DNA of 5,971 bases, taken from assembly GCA_026461645.1 (NCBI GenBank), contig JAPJMP010000164.1, positions 1-5,971 on the forward strand, in the 5' to 3' direction. The translations under genes were made by a program, and so were the position numbers. Below are positions 1 through 5,942 of this stretch, piece by piece. The stretch comes from Burkholderiales bacterium (lineage in GTDB: Bacteria; Pseudomonadota; Gammaproteobacteria; Burkholderiales; UBA11063). The notes beneath the pieces were generated by a model. That model saw only the letters and a list, made by a program, of their open reading frames with translations. It was not told the origin of the DNA and made no database searches. Each line of letters begins with the position of its first letter. The first letter of the stretch is position 1.

Positions 1-1537
1 AAAACCATTCATTAGTAATCTTGATTTTGTGTCTTCTAAAATCCCGCAACATGATAAGCTAGAAATGGAAACTAAAAATGGCATAAAATTTGGTTATAAA
101 ACTGATACGGCTGAATTAATAAAAATACCATATGATTATTTATTAAAACATGTGTTAATTTTAGGCTCAACTGGTTCTGGTAAAACCACTCTTATGAAAT
201 CTTTGATGTATCAAAACATTGCCAATGGTGGAGGAGCTATTTTTATTGATGGTAAAATGGATTATAAAGATTTTCAAGATTTTTACGATCTGATGTATTC
301 AATTGGCAGGCATGAAGATGTTTTTGTTGTTTCTCCTGGCAATCCTGAATTATCAAATAGTTATAATCCTATACTTAATGGTGATCCACAAGAGATTGCT
401 TCACGGATTATCTCTCTTTTGCCAAGTGATGCAAGAGCTGAATTTTACCGTTCAGAAGGCTATAAAGCCCTAGTTACTTTTATTTCAGCAACTTTAAAAC
501 TATATGAAGCATTTAACATGTATGATCTAGCAATTATTATGTCTAATGAACAGGCTATGCTTCAATTGGAAGAGCAGTTAAAATCAAAATATCCAACTGC
601 CCCTGAAACTTTGCAATTTTCACTTTATTTAGATGGGTACAGAGAAAGTGGTAAAATGAATTTTGCTCGATTAAAAGGCAATATTTCGGGTACTGCTGCT
701 AAGCCATATGTATTTGGTACGGGCTTATTTGGTGAAGTAACAGGCGACTACGATCCAGATATTAATTTATTAGATTGTATCCAAAATAATAAAATTGTTT
801 ATGTAATGTTACCAACTATGAATAAGCCAGATGCCTCTAAAGAATTTGGGAAGATATTTATGTCAGATTTTAGAACAGTAGTTGGTTGGTTACAACACGA
901 TGTTAAAAAGCGACCAAAAATCCCATATTTAGTAGTTATGGATGAAGCTGGTGGATACGCTAATGAAAATTGGGATACATTGTTTCAACAATGTCGTTCA
1001 GCAAATATTTCATTGGTAATATCAGCTCAGTCAACGGCGAATTTTGATGATGTGTCTTCATCGTTCTATACCAAAATTAAGGAAAATACGATTACATCTG
1101 TTTTTATGAAGGTACAGTCTGATATTGCAAAGAAAAAAATCTCAGATTTAATTGGTCAGCAATGGGATGCTCTGTTATCACAAAATATTGCACAGGGTGA
1201 TAGTTTGGGTGGTTCTACTAAAGCAATTACTGAAAGTTCGCATGGTGAATCAAAAAATATTGGTTATGCCGAAAATCAGCAGAGGACGAGTTTAGTTTAC
1301 CCTGAGGATTTAAGTAAGCTAGGAACTGGTGAAGCAATATTGTTTTACGATGGCAGATTAGTATTTCATATAAAAACACCTTATATACAAGCTAATCGGC
1401 ACTTACCATTCAAATTGAAGCGTAAATCAATACGAAATACTGTGCGTGGCATGAATATGGATAAAAAGCTTCCCGAACTTCTTAAGAAGGGGGAGGAGGT
1501 TAATGCTACTAAAAATTCATATTATAAAAATTATTAA
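1..1537 (+). CDS. traD: TraD/VirD4-type coupling ATPase, 5' end outside window (partial)
   Basis: Type IV coupling protein: a RecA-like ATPase at the inner membrane that recruits substrate to the secretion channel. Residues are numbered from the GTG at 29. Walker A is GSTGSGKT at 46-53, in a typical context (HVLILGSTGSGKTTLMKSLM). Walker B is YLVVMDEAGG at 300-309, followed by LVISAQS at 329-335, the conserved glutamine motif of this family. The frame is open from the left edge to 29 (codons reading KPFISNLDF), and there is no Shine-Dalgarno before the GTG. I therefore read the GTG as an internal valine codon and the gene as truncated by the window. The N-terminal membrane helices expected before Walker A would lie upstream. 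The C-terminal tail (about 462-502) is Lys/Asn-rich, unlike the acidic TraM-binding tail of F TraD. It could instead be called VirD4 or TraG; the superfamily is secure, the subfamily is not. Confidence 0.85.
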   Translation, partial: KPFISNLDFVSSKIPQHDKLEMETKNGIKFGYKTDTAELIKIPYDYLLKHVLILGSTGSGKTTLMKSLMYQNIANGGGAIFIDGKMDYKDFQDFYDLMYSIGRHEDVFVVSPGNPELSNSYNPILNGDPQEIASRIISLLPSDARAEFYRSEGYKALVTFISATLKLYEAFNMYDLAIIMSNEQAMLQLEEQLKSKYPTAPETLQFSLYLDGYRESGKMNFARLKGNISGTAAKPYVFGTGLFGEVTGDYDPDINLLDCIQNNKIVYVMLPTMNKPDASKEFGKIFMSDFRTVVGWLQHDVKKRPKIPYLVVMDEAGGYANENWDTLFQQCRSANISLVISAQSTANFDDVSSSFYTKIKENTITSVFMKVQSDIAKKKISDLIGQQWDALLSQNIAQGDSLGGSTKAITESSHGESKNIGYAENQQRTSLVYPEDLSKLGTGEAILFYDGRLVFHIKTPYIQANRHLPFKLKRKSIRNTVRGMNMDKKLPELLKKGEEVNATKNSYYKNY

Positions 1538-1539
1538 AT

Positions 1540-1555
1540 AAAGTTAAAAAACTTT
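1540..1555. repeat. Small inverted repeat overlapping the -35 region
   Basis: AAAGTT, a four-base A loop, then AACTTT: a perfect 6-bp palindrome, directly after the coupling-protein stop codon. It shares three bases with the -35 hexamer of the predicted promoter. It could be an operator half-site pair or chance in AT-rich DNA. It has only one G:C pair per arm and no following T-run, so it is not a convincing terminator. Confidence 0.3.
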
Positions 1556-1581
1556 ACATATTACGGATTATATGATACAAT
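1553..1581 (+). promoter_or_regulatory. Predicted sigma70-type promoter for the dsbC-to-traN operon
   Basis: The -35 is TTTACA at 1553-1558 (5 of 6 consensus). The spacer is exactly 17 bases. The -10 is TACAAT at 1576-1581 (5 of 6), preceded by TG one base upstream (1573-1574), the extended -10 signature. Transcription would start near 1588-1590, leaving a leader of about 30 bases before the ATG at 1618. This is the only non-coding gap of any size in the window, and it sits between the coupling-protein gene and the downstream gene run. Together these suggest that the run can be transcribed independently of the upstream gene. Confidence 0.6.
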
Positions 1582-1606
1582 CTCACCTGAAACTAATTAA
1601 AATTTT

Positions 1607-1612
1607 GGGTGG
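1607..1612 (+). promoter_or_regulatory. Ribosome binding site of the DsbC-like gene
   Basis: GGGTGG lies five bases before the ATG at 1618, with near-consensus purine content and good spacing. It supports that start, which also places a complete signal peptide at the N-terminus. Confidence 0.6.
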
Positions 1613-1617
1613 ATTAG

Positions 1618-2469
1618 ATGAAAAAATTAATAATTGCATTATCTATTATTGGATTTACTTGTAGCTCTCACGCAGCAAAGCAACAATCTGTAAATTATTC
1701 TGTAAATAAATCTCTTTTATCTCAACAATTTTCTGTAACTGAAACAAAAAATCCACAAGTATGGAAATACTTCAAAGACTTATTCCCTTCGACTGTAATT
1801 AACACTATTTATACTACTCCATATAAAAATACCTATGCAATTTTGGCAGGGCAAAATATTTTTTATGGGGTATTAGGCTCGCCATTTATTATGGTAGGGC
1901 ATTTATTTAACCCATACACCCAGCAAGATGAAACGGCTGAAATTGACCAAATAAGGACACAAAATCAAAAAGTTGATATTTCAAAGATTGACTTAAGTGA
2001 TGCATTGGTAACAAAAGCACCTAATAATCCACTAGGTAAAAAAATTATAATTTTTGAAGACCCAGATTGTCCATATTGCCGAGTTCTAGCCAAACAAATG
2101 CAAGAAAATAAAGTTGATGGTAAAGTTGATATTTATAGAATTTTATTGCCTTTACCGATGCATGCAAACGCTAAACAGCATATCACCAATGTATATTGCA
2201 CTAAAAATAATAATTCTATAGCAGTGCTTAATAAATATATGCTAGATTCTGAAGATAAACAACATGTTGAATTAAAAGACGGATGTGACATAACTAAGAT
2301 GTTAGAGCGAATTGGAAAAACTACACGTGATTTGGGTATAAGTGGTGTACCAACAATTATATTAGGAAACGGTAAAATGGCTCAAGGTGTAGACATTAAT
2401 TCAATCCTTGATTATGCTGAATCTTCTACTACTATAGCACAACCAAAGCTTGAATCAATGGTGAAATAA
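1618..2469 (+). CDS. dsbC: DsbC-like periplasmic disulfide isomerase
   Basis: Thiol:disulfide interchange protein that would reshuffle wrong disulfides in exported proteins. A Sec signal peptide occupies about 1-20 (MKKLIIALS..., cleavage likely in SHAAK). Residues about 57-110 match the DsbC dimerisation domain (TTPYKNTYAILAG... then FIMVGHLFNPY, the counterpart of the 'ylivGhl' strand). The thioredoxin-fold domain follows, with the active site CPYC at 151-154 after IIIFEDPD, and the cis-proline in GVPT at 243-246. C194 and C223 are spaced like the second, structural disulfide of E. coli DsbC. The length of 283 aa is slightly longer than chromosomal DsbC. CPYC rather than CGYC is common in DsbC/TrbB proteins encoded in F-type transfer regions. 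It is the first gene after the predicted promoter and lies two bases from the next gene. C15 in the signal peptide lacks a lipobox, so this is not a lipoprotein. Confidence 0.85.
   Translation: MKKLIIALSIIGFTCSSHAAKQQSVNYSVNKSLLSQQFSVTETKNPQVWKYFKDLFPSTVINTIYTTPYKNTYAILAGQNIFYGVLGSPFIMVGHLFNPYTQQDETAEIDQIRTQNQKVDISKIDLSDALVTKAPNNPLGKKIIIFEDPDCPYCRVLAKQMQENKVDGKVDIYRILLPLPMHANAKQHITNVYCTKNNNSIAVLNKYMLDSEDKQHVELKDGCDITKMLERIGKTTRDLGISGVPTIILGNGKMAQGVDINSILDYAESSTTIAQPKLESMVK
2460..2464 (+). promoter_or_regulatory. Ribosome binding site inside the end of the DsbC-like gene
   Basis: GGTGA, complementary to the 3' end of 16S rRNA, lies seven bases before the ATG at 2472 and is embedded in the last codons of the DsbC-like gene. 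A second AGG at 2469-2471 touches the ATG and is too close to serve. The arrangement implies translational coupling of the two genes. Confidence 0.45.
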
Positions 2470-2471
2470 GG

Positions 2472-2996
2472 ATGAAGATCAAAAATAAAACATTGTTTAT
2501 TATTGTTACGATAGTTATTGTAATTTTGGTTTTCTTTAGTATTAAGCAGTATCATAAAAAAACAATAGTACCTGTGGGCACAGTTTTCATTGGGCATATT
2601 GCTACCGGAACACATGGGCAATCTGCTTATGATGAAAATCCAATACCTCTGAAAATTAAATTAGATTTTACCAATTTTGGGCAAAGTAAATTTGCTGCCA
2701 ATGAGATTAATCAAACTATGAAAATAATGGGTATTAAGAATAGTACAGGCAGCAACGATATTCCGGCTTGCCACGTAATGGGCTTATCTGCTCTTGATGC
2801 AAATTCTTCTCGGATAAAAATCAAAGTTGAAAATATTAGTTGTATCTATTCATCAGGGTTTAAATTTACTAGAGGCATAAATGGTTATGCTGTTGATTAT
2901 GATGACCAAAAAGCTGGAATAAAAACAACGAAAGACAATATATTAGAACCAAATACAGAAATAATTATTGTTGCTAGAACTAACTTTGAATTCTGA
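2472..2996 (+). CDS. Short TraB/VirB10-like membrane-anchored protein lacking the antenna region
   Basis: 174 aa. A single N-terminal membrane helix at about 7-23 is preceded by lysines, so the bulk should face the periplasm. Thereafter I see the order of elements of a TraB/TrbI (VirB10 family) beta-domain: VPVGTVFIGHIATG at 33-46 (family pattern 'vPaGt-ipg-l-tG'), NPIPLKIKL at 56-64, CHVMG at 100-104, SSRIKIKVENISC at 112-124 (F-type TraB has a 'ssERvyirletLSC' element), INGYAVDYDDQKAGI at 136-150 (F-type 'kGyv-geDGkaGirG'), then a final strand EIIIVART. C100 and C124 could form a disulfide. Full TraB is over 400 aa with a long proline-rich or coiled region and an outer-membrane helical antenna. 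Neither fits here: KAGI is followed almost at once by the terminal strand. The family link was made by eye, without alignment. Alternatives are a PilP-like or unrelated secretin-pilot protein. It may modify or compete with a full TraB, or replace it; function is unproven. Confidence 0.55.
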   Translation: MKIKNKTLFIIVTIVIVILVFFSIKQYHKKTIVPVGTVFIGHIATGTHGQSAYDENPIPLKIKLDFTNFGQSKFAANEINQTMKIMGIKNSTGSNDIPACHVMGLSALDANSSRIKIKVENISCIYSSGFKFTRGINGYAVDYDDQKAGIKTTKDNILEPNTEIIIVARTNFEF

Positions 2997-3002
2997 GGTT
3001 AT

Positions 3003-3356
3003 ATGAAATTTATTAGAGATTTGTCAATAGGAACTATTGTTGTTGTTGGTGTAATAACAATTGTTGGATATAAATACTTTAGTGGTGAGACAAAACTAGA
3101 GAAAGCCAATAATTTATGTTCTTTGTTTTATGGTACTGGTAATTATGTGTCCAAGGAGGTTGTGGAGCGTTTTGATCCTACTCAGGCACATTATGCAGAA
3201 GGTGCTGGTGCATTTTTAGGGAGGCTCTGTTTTTTTGGTATTAGTCATCTTAATGGGGCGGTAAATTGGTCATGGGGTTATGACCAAACGCAATTATTTA
3301 ACCATAGTGAATATCAATATCAATTGAAGCTAAAAAATGCGCAAAAACATGATTAG
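3003..3356 (+). CDS. Small single-pass membrane protein, function unknown
   Basis: 117 aa, not recognised. After a short MKFIRD leader there is one hydrophobic helix at about 8-24 (IGTIVVVGVITIVGYKYF), likely an uncleaved anchor. The remaining roughly 90 residues would face the periplasm and contain two cysteines, C39 and C76, which could pair, plus several aromatic residues (NWSWGYD at 88-94). It starts at the ATG with GAGG at 2995-2998, four bases upstream and overlapping the previous stop codon, so translation looks coupled. Its last 20 bases overlap the start of the DsbA-like gene. Its position between a TraB-like and a DsbA-like gene suggests an accessory T4SS envelope component. Nothing in the sequence names a family. 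Confidence 0.7.
   Translation: MKFIRDLSIGTIVVVGVITIVGYKYFSGETKLEKANNLCSLFYGTGNYVSKEVVERFDPTQAHYAEGAGAFLGRLCFFGISHLNGAVNWSWGYDQTQLFNHSEYQYQLKLKNAQKHD
3326..3329 (+). promoter_or_regulatory. Weak ribosome binding site of the DsbA-like gene
   Basis: GAAG lies seven bases before the ATG at 3337, inside the preceding gene. The alternative ATG at 3349 has no Shine-Dalgarno-like sequence before it, which favours 3337. Both starts leave an intact signal peptide. The weak site and the 20-base overlap suggest coupling to translation of the upstream gene. Confidence 0.35.
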
Positions 3357-3858
3357 GTGGTACATTTTATTATTAACTGTAACGTTTATGAACAGTATTT
3401 ATGCTGAAAAACTGAGCCATTTGATTGAGTTTTTTTCATTTACATGTTCTCATTGCATTAAATCTGAACCATTACTTGTGCAGGTTCTAAATAAAACACA
3501 TGCACAATATATGCCAGTTGTGATGGTGCAATCCGGAGAGCAAGTAGGTACAGCAATGGTTTATTACGCATGTATTAAGTTTGGCTGCGGGTGGCAATTT
3601 AGGAATGCTTATTTTAATGCGATTGTTAATGGATCACAGCCATATTCATCAAAGATTTTGATAGATGTATTAAATCAAGTAACTAATAAACCGAATGAGG
3701 TACTAAATTTAGCTAAATCTCCAGAAATACAGCAAAAATATGTGTTAGATCAGAAATTGGTACAGCAGTATAAGGTAAATTCCACTCCAACGTGGGTAAT
3801 CAATAATCAATATAAGATTGAAGGTGACGACGTTATATCTCAATTTTTAAAGGACTAA
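3337..3858 (+). CDS. DsbA-like periplasmic thiol oxidase (thioredoxin fold)
   Basis: Likely introduces disulfides into exported proteins. The signal peptide is about 1-23 (basic start, hydrophobic core, cleavage after SIYA). The mature protein opens with LIEFFSFTCSHC, very like the DsbA 'lEFFSFfCpHC' element; the active site is CSHC at 37-40 (DsbA of E. coli has CPHC). The cis-proline motif is STPT at 149-152, followed by WVINNQYKI, the usual 'fvvngky' strand. C79 and C84 form an extra close pair in the helical insertion, absent from E. coli DsbA and perhaps a regulatory or structural disulfide. The mature length of about 150 aa is shorter than DsbA (about 189), so the helical domain is reduced. 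It overlaps the upstream gene by 20 bases and sits two bases before the lipoprotein gene, a likely client. It could also be placed in a TrbB/TraF-related thioredoxin group. The fold is secure; the oxidase rather than reductase role is inferred from the motif. Confidence 0.8.
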   Translation: MRKNMIRWYILLLTVTFMNSIYAEKLSHLIEFFSFTCSHCIKSEPLLVQVLNKTHAQYMPVVMVQSGEQVGTAMVYYACIKFGCGWQFRNAYFNAIVNGSQPYSSKILIDVLNQVTNKPNEVLNLAKSPEIQQKYVLDQKLVQQYKVNSTPTWVINNQYKIEGDDVISQFLKD

Positions 3859-3860
3859 TT

Positions 3861-4826
3861 ATGAAATTGCGCTTTTTGTCAGTAATAATTTATGTAATGG
3901 TTTTAATCACAGGGTGCGGAGGTGGTGGATGTGGAAATAATTCTGGAGGAGGTGATGAGAGCTCATCGGCTATTTTTACTGCTACATATTCATTGCCCAC
4001 AAATTTGGCAATACCAAATGGATACAAGTATACTGGGAATAATTTAATTTATCCGTTATGTAATTATAATTCGAGTAATGAAACATGTATTAGCATGGCA
4101 AATACTGCGCTGTCATTACAAAATGGGCAATGGCAGATAATTACATGGCAAGTCAGTGACGGCATTCTTACAAATAGTGATTTAAAATGCACCACCATGT
4201 ATAATGATAACATTGCGTGTGCTAACGGAACCAATATTACTATTAGCAATCCTTCTAATGGGTTAGTATTAAATACATATACATTTACAGGAGATCCATC
4301 AATTAATGCCAATATTGGCTACTTTGCCCAGAACAACTATTACACTTTTACTAATAATGCAATTTGGGTATGTAATCTGGCAAATCAAGCATGTATACAA
4401 TTAGTAAGCACAACAACACAAATGGGTACTGTTTCATGGAGTAATGTTAATAGCAATGTGTATGCTTATTTTTTAACTGATATTGGCAAAGATTCTATTT
4501 CACCATTAGGATATTATGATTTTATAATAATTAATGGTGCTCAGGCAACAATATATCAAACGCCATATGCAAATGTTGGTGCTGCTGCTGGATTAGCAGT
4601 GAACCCTAATAATACTAATCAATTTTTTATAGGTAGTGCATTTTCTATTCAAAAGTGTAATTTAGCAAATAATTCTTTTAGTTGTCAAACTTATGCGACC
4701 GTTTCACCCCGTTATGGATTAATGGTATCTGCTTTAGCAATAAATCAGGGTAATTTGCTTTTACCAGCGGTCAATGTATCAACTGGTACTGCGCTGGAAC
4801 AAATATTAAGTGTACCAGTTCAATGA
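3861..4826 (+). CDS. Outer-membrane-type lipoprotein with four cysteine hairpins, family unknown
   Basis: 321 aa. A lipoprotein signal is clear: MKLRF, a hydrophobic stretch, then the lipobox LITGC with the lipidated cysteine at 19. Glycine rather than aspartate at +2 predicts outer-membrane sorting. A flexible linker follows (GGGGCGNNSGGGDESSS, about 20-36). The rest is Asn/Ser/Thr-rich, beta-strand-like sequence with four cysteine pairs: C67/C76, C110/C120, C171/C178 and C266/C275. The last two are clearly related (CNLANQAC and CNLANNSFSC). Regular hairpins of this kind with repeated W/Y/F-x-N strands suggest a beta-propeller or similar blade fold, inferred only. It is larger than TraV, the usual T4SS lipoprotein, and I see no TraV features. 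AGGA at 3851-3854 lies six bases before the ATG. Likely a surface or periplasmic adhesin or stabiliser that needs the neighbouring Dsb enzymes to fold. Confidence 0.8.
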   Translation: MKLRFLSVIIYVMVLITGCGGGGCGNNSGGGDESSSAIFTATYSLPTNLAIPNGYKYTGNNLIYPLCNYNSSNETCISMANTALSLQNGQWQIITWQVSDGILTNSDLKCTTMYNDNIACANGTNITISNPSNGLVLNTYTFTGDPSINANIGYFAQNNYYTFTNNAIWVCNLANQACIQLVSTTTQMGTVSWSNVNSNVYAYFLTDIGKDSISPLGYYDFIIINGAQATIYQTPYANVGAAAGLAVNPNNTNQFFIGSAFSIQKCNLANNSFSCQTYATVSPRYGLMVSALAINQGNLLLPAVNVSTGTALEQILSVPVQ

Positions 4827-4829
4827 TAT

Positions 4830-4833
4830 AAGA
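4830..4833 (+). promoter_or_regulatory. Weak ribosome binding site; choice between GTG 4841 and ATG 4844
   Basis: AAGA is the only purine patch before the TraN-like gene. It lies seven bases from the GTG at 4841 and ten from the ATG at 4844. Spacing favours the GTG and codon strength favours the ATG. The two differ by one residue, so the product is essentially unaffected. Confidence 0.3.
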
Positions 4834-4843
4834 AAAATTTGTG

Positions 4844-5935
4844 ATGCAAAAATTATTAACTATTCTGTTTGTAGCTTGGGGTGTAGCAGTTTCAGCAACA
4901 ACATATTATTGTGATGGTACAAATTGTGTGCTGCCTTCACAGGCTGAGCAGAATGGGACATTTAATAATGCTAAATCTACAGGTAGCCAATATAACAGTA
5001 GTGGTCAAAGTGCACCCAGTTTTAATTATAACTCTACCGATGCTGGACAAAGTAGTTTATCCGGTCAAATAGGTAGTAATACAATGGATATATCAAAACA
5101 AGGTACACAAGGGAGCGAAGATTCATATAACAATGCCAAAGCAGATCCTAACTATCTTTATAATCAGGGGACAGCGCAAATTGCAACCTGTAAATCTAAA
5201 AGTGACCCAGCTTGTCAGGCAGTAACTAAATATAATGATGATGAAACACAACGTGGTCTTGGGGCATATGATATGGGAACTAATGCTTTTGCATACGGTC
5301 AATCAGTGCGGGCTGATCCTAGTAATACAAGTTGCTCCATTATACGTAGTTATAAACCAATTAATCCAGTAGAAAATATGTGTTTAGTAGGTAATCATCA
5401 GCAAGTATCTTGTGAAGCTACTATAACACCATATCAACGACAAGAAAAACTCAATCCTCCAATTCCAATTGACGGCACTATTTTGCAACCAAATTCTAGC
5501 CCAAATGTTTGTGGTATTGGGACAGTCACGAACTCTTGGATTCCGCAGAGTGATAGAGCATGGTTTATTATCAATAGTAATGCAGTCATGTTTGATAATT
5601 TTAATTTACCGATTTTAATGGGGGCAACATCTGGTGTTACCCCATGCCGTGGGGTAAGTGGTACTATTTCTACAACTCCAACAAATACGAGGAACTTGTT
5701 GGGTCAATTTTATATGGACTGGTTTGGCAGTCAAAGAGGCAATGTGGCTTTTTATCAAGAAGCTGGACAAAATTGTGGGGTTGATAGTTCTACTAAAACA
5801 TGCGTAATAAAAATAACTTTAGCTTGGGCTGGTGGAAGCACTTTTACTTCATGGTCTGTTGTTTTTGCAAGACCGCAAACTTCAAAATTGGTGACGCATT
5901 ATCAGTATAACGATGGTTGTCAAAATTATAGGTGA
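4844..5935 (+). CDS. traN: TraN-like cysteine-rich mating-pair protein (compact form)
   Basis: About 363 aa; residues are numbered from the GTG at 4841. The signal peptide ends near VSA (17-19). A Ser/Gly/Asn/Gln-rich region follows (about 36-110), then TCKSKSDPACQAV at 116-128, which resembles the 'C...DP.CQAI' element near the N-terminal part of F-type TraN. Next comes CSIIRSYKPINPVENMC, a TraN-like 'C-v-rs--P' stretch. Twelve cysteines follow the signal peptide (24, 29, 117, 125, 165, 181, 191, 224, 269, 312, 321, 360), an even number suited to six disulfides. TraN is the outer-membrane protein that stabilises contact with the recipient and determines recipient preference. F TraN is about 600 aa, so this is markedly short, apparently lacking much of the central or C-terminal cysteine-rich part. 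It lies 17 bases after the lipoprotein and 7 before the next gene. The family call rests on short motifs seen by eye; it could be another disulfide-rich T4SS surface protein. Confidence 0.5.
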   Translation: MQKLLTILFVAWGVAVSATTYYCDGTNCVLPSQAEQNGTFNNAKSTGSQYNSSGQSAPSFNYNSTDAGQSSLSGQIGSNTMDISKQGTQGSEDSYNNAKADPNYLYNQGTAQIATCKSKSDPACQAVTKYNDDETQRGLGAYDMGTNAFAYGQSVRADPSNTSCSIIRSYKPINPVENMCLVGNHQQVSCEATITPYQRQEKLNPPIPIDGTILQPNSSPNVCGIGTVTNSWIPQSDRAWFIINSNAVMFDNFNLPILMGATSGVTPCRGVSGTISTTPTNTRNLLGQFYMDWFGSQRGNVAFYQEAGQNCGVDSSTKTCVIKITLAWAGGSTFTSWSVVFARPQTSKLVTHYQYNDGCQNYR

Positions 5936-5942
5936 AAAATAG

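Noticed and set aside
29..31. GTG as the true start of the coupling protein
   Set aside because: The frame is open upstream to the window edge, no Shine-Dalgarno precedes it, and a complete coupling protein would need membrane helices before Walker A.
1540..1555. Inverted repeat as a terminator of the coupling-protein gene
   Set aside because: The stem is only 6 bp with a single G:C pair, there is no T-run after it, and it overlaps the promoter -35. An operator or chance is more likely.
1618..1680. DsbC-like protein as a lipoprotein (cysteine at residue 15)
   Set aside because: The residues before C15 (G-F-T) do not form a lipobox, and a standard signal-peptidase I site follows at SHAA.
2412..2621. 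Minus-strand open frame of 69 codons
   Set aside because: It lies across the end of the DsbC-like gene and the start of the TraB-like gene, has no ribosome site and no recognisable protein features. It is a shadow of the + strand genes.
4064..4312. Minus-strand open frame of 82 codons
   Set aside because: Entirely inside the lipoprotein gene, which has a clear lipobox and a good start. The antisense product shows no domain features.
4371..4670. Recent tandem DNA duplication giving the two CNLAN motifs
   Set aside because: The nucleotide sequences differ at synonymous positions and the flanks do not match, so only the protein motif repeats.
3861..4826. Lipoprotein as TraV
   Set aside because: It is nearly twice the length of typical TraV, and its regularly spaced cysteine hairpins along the whole chain do not resemble TraV.
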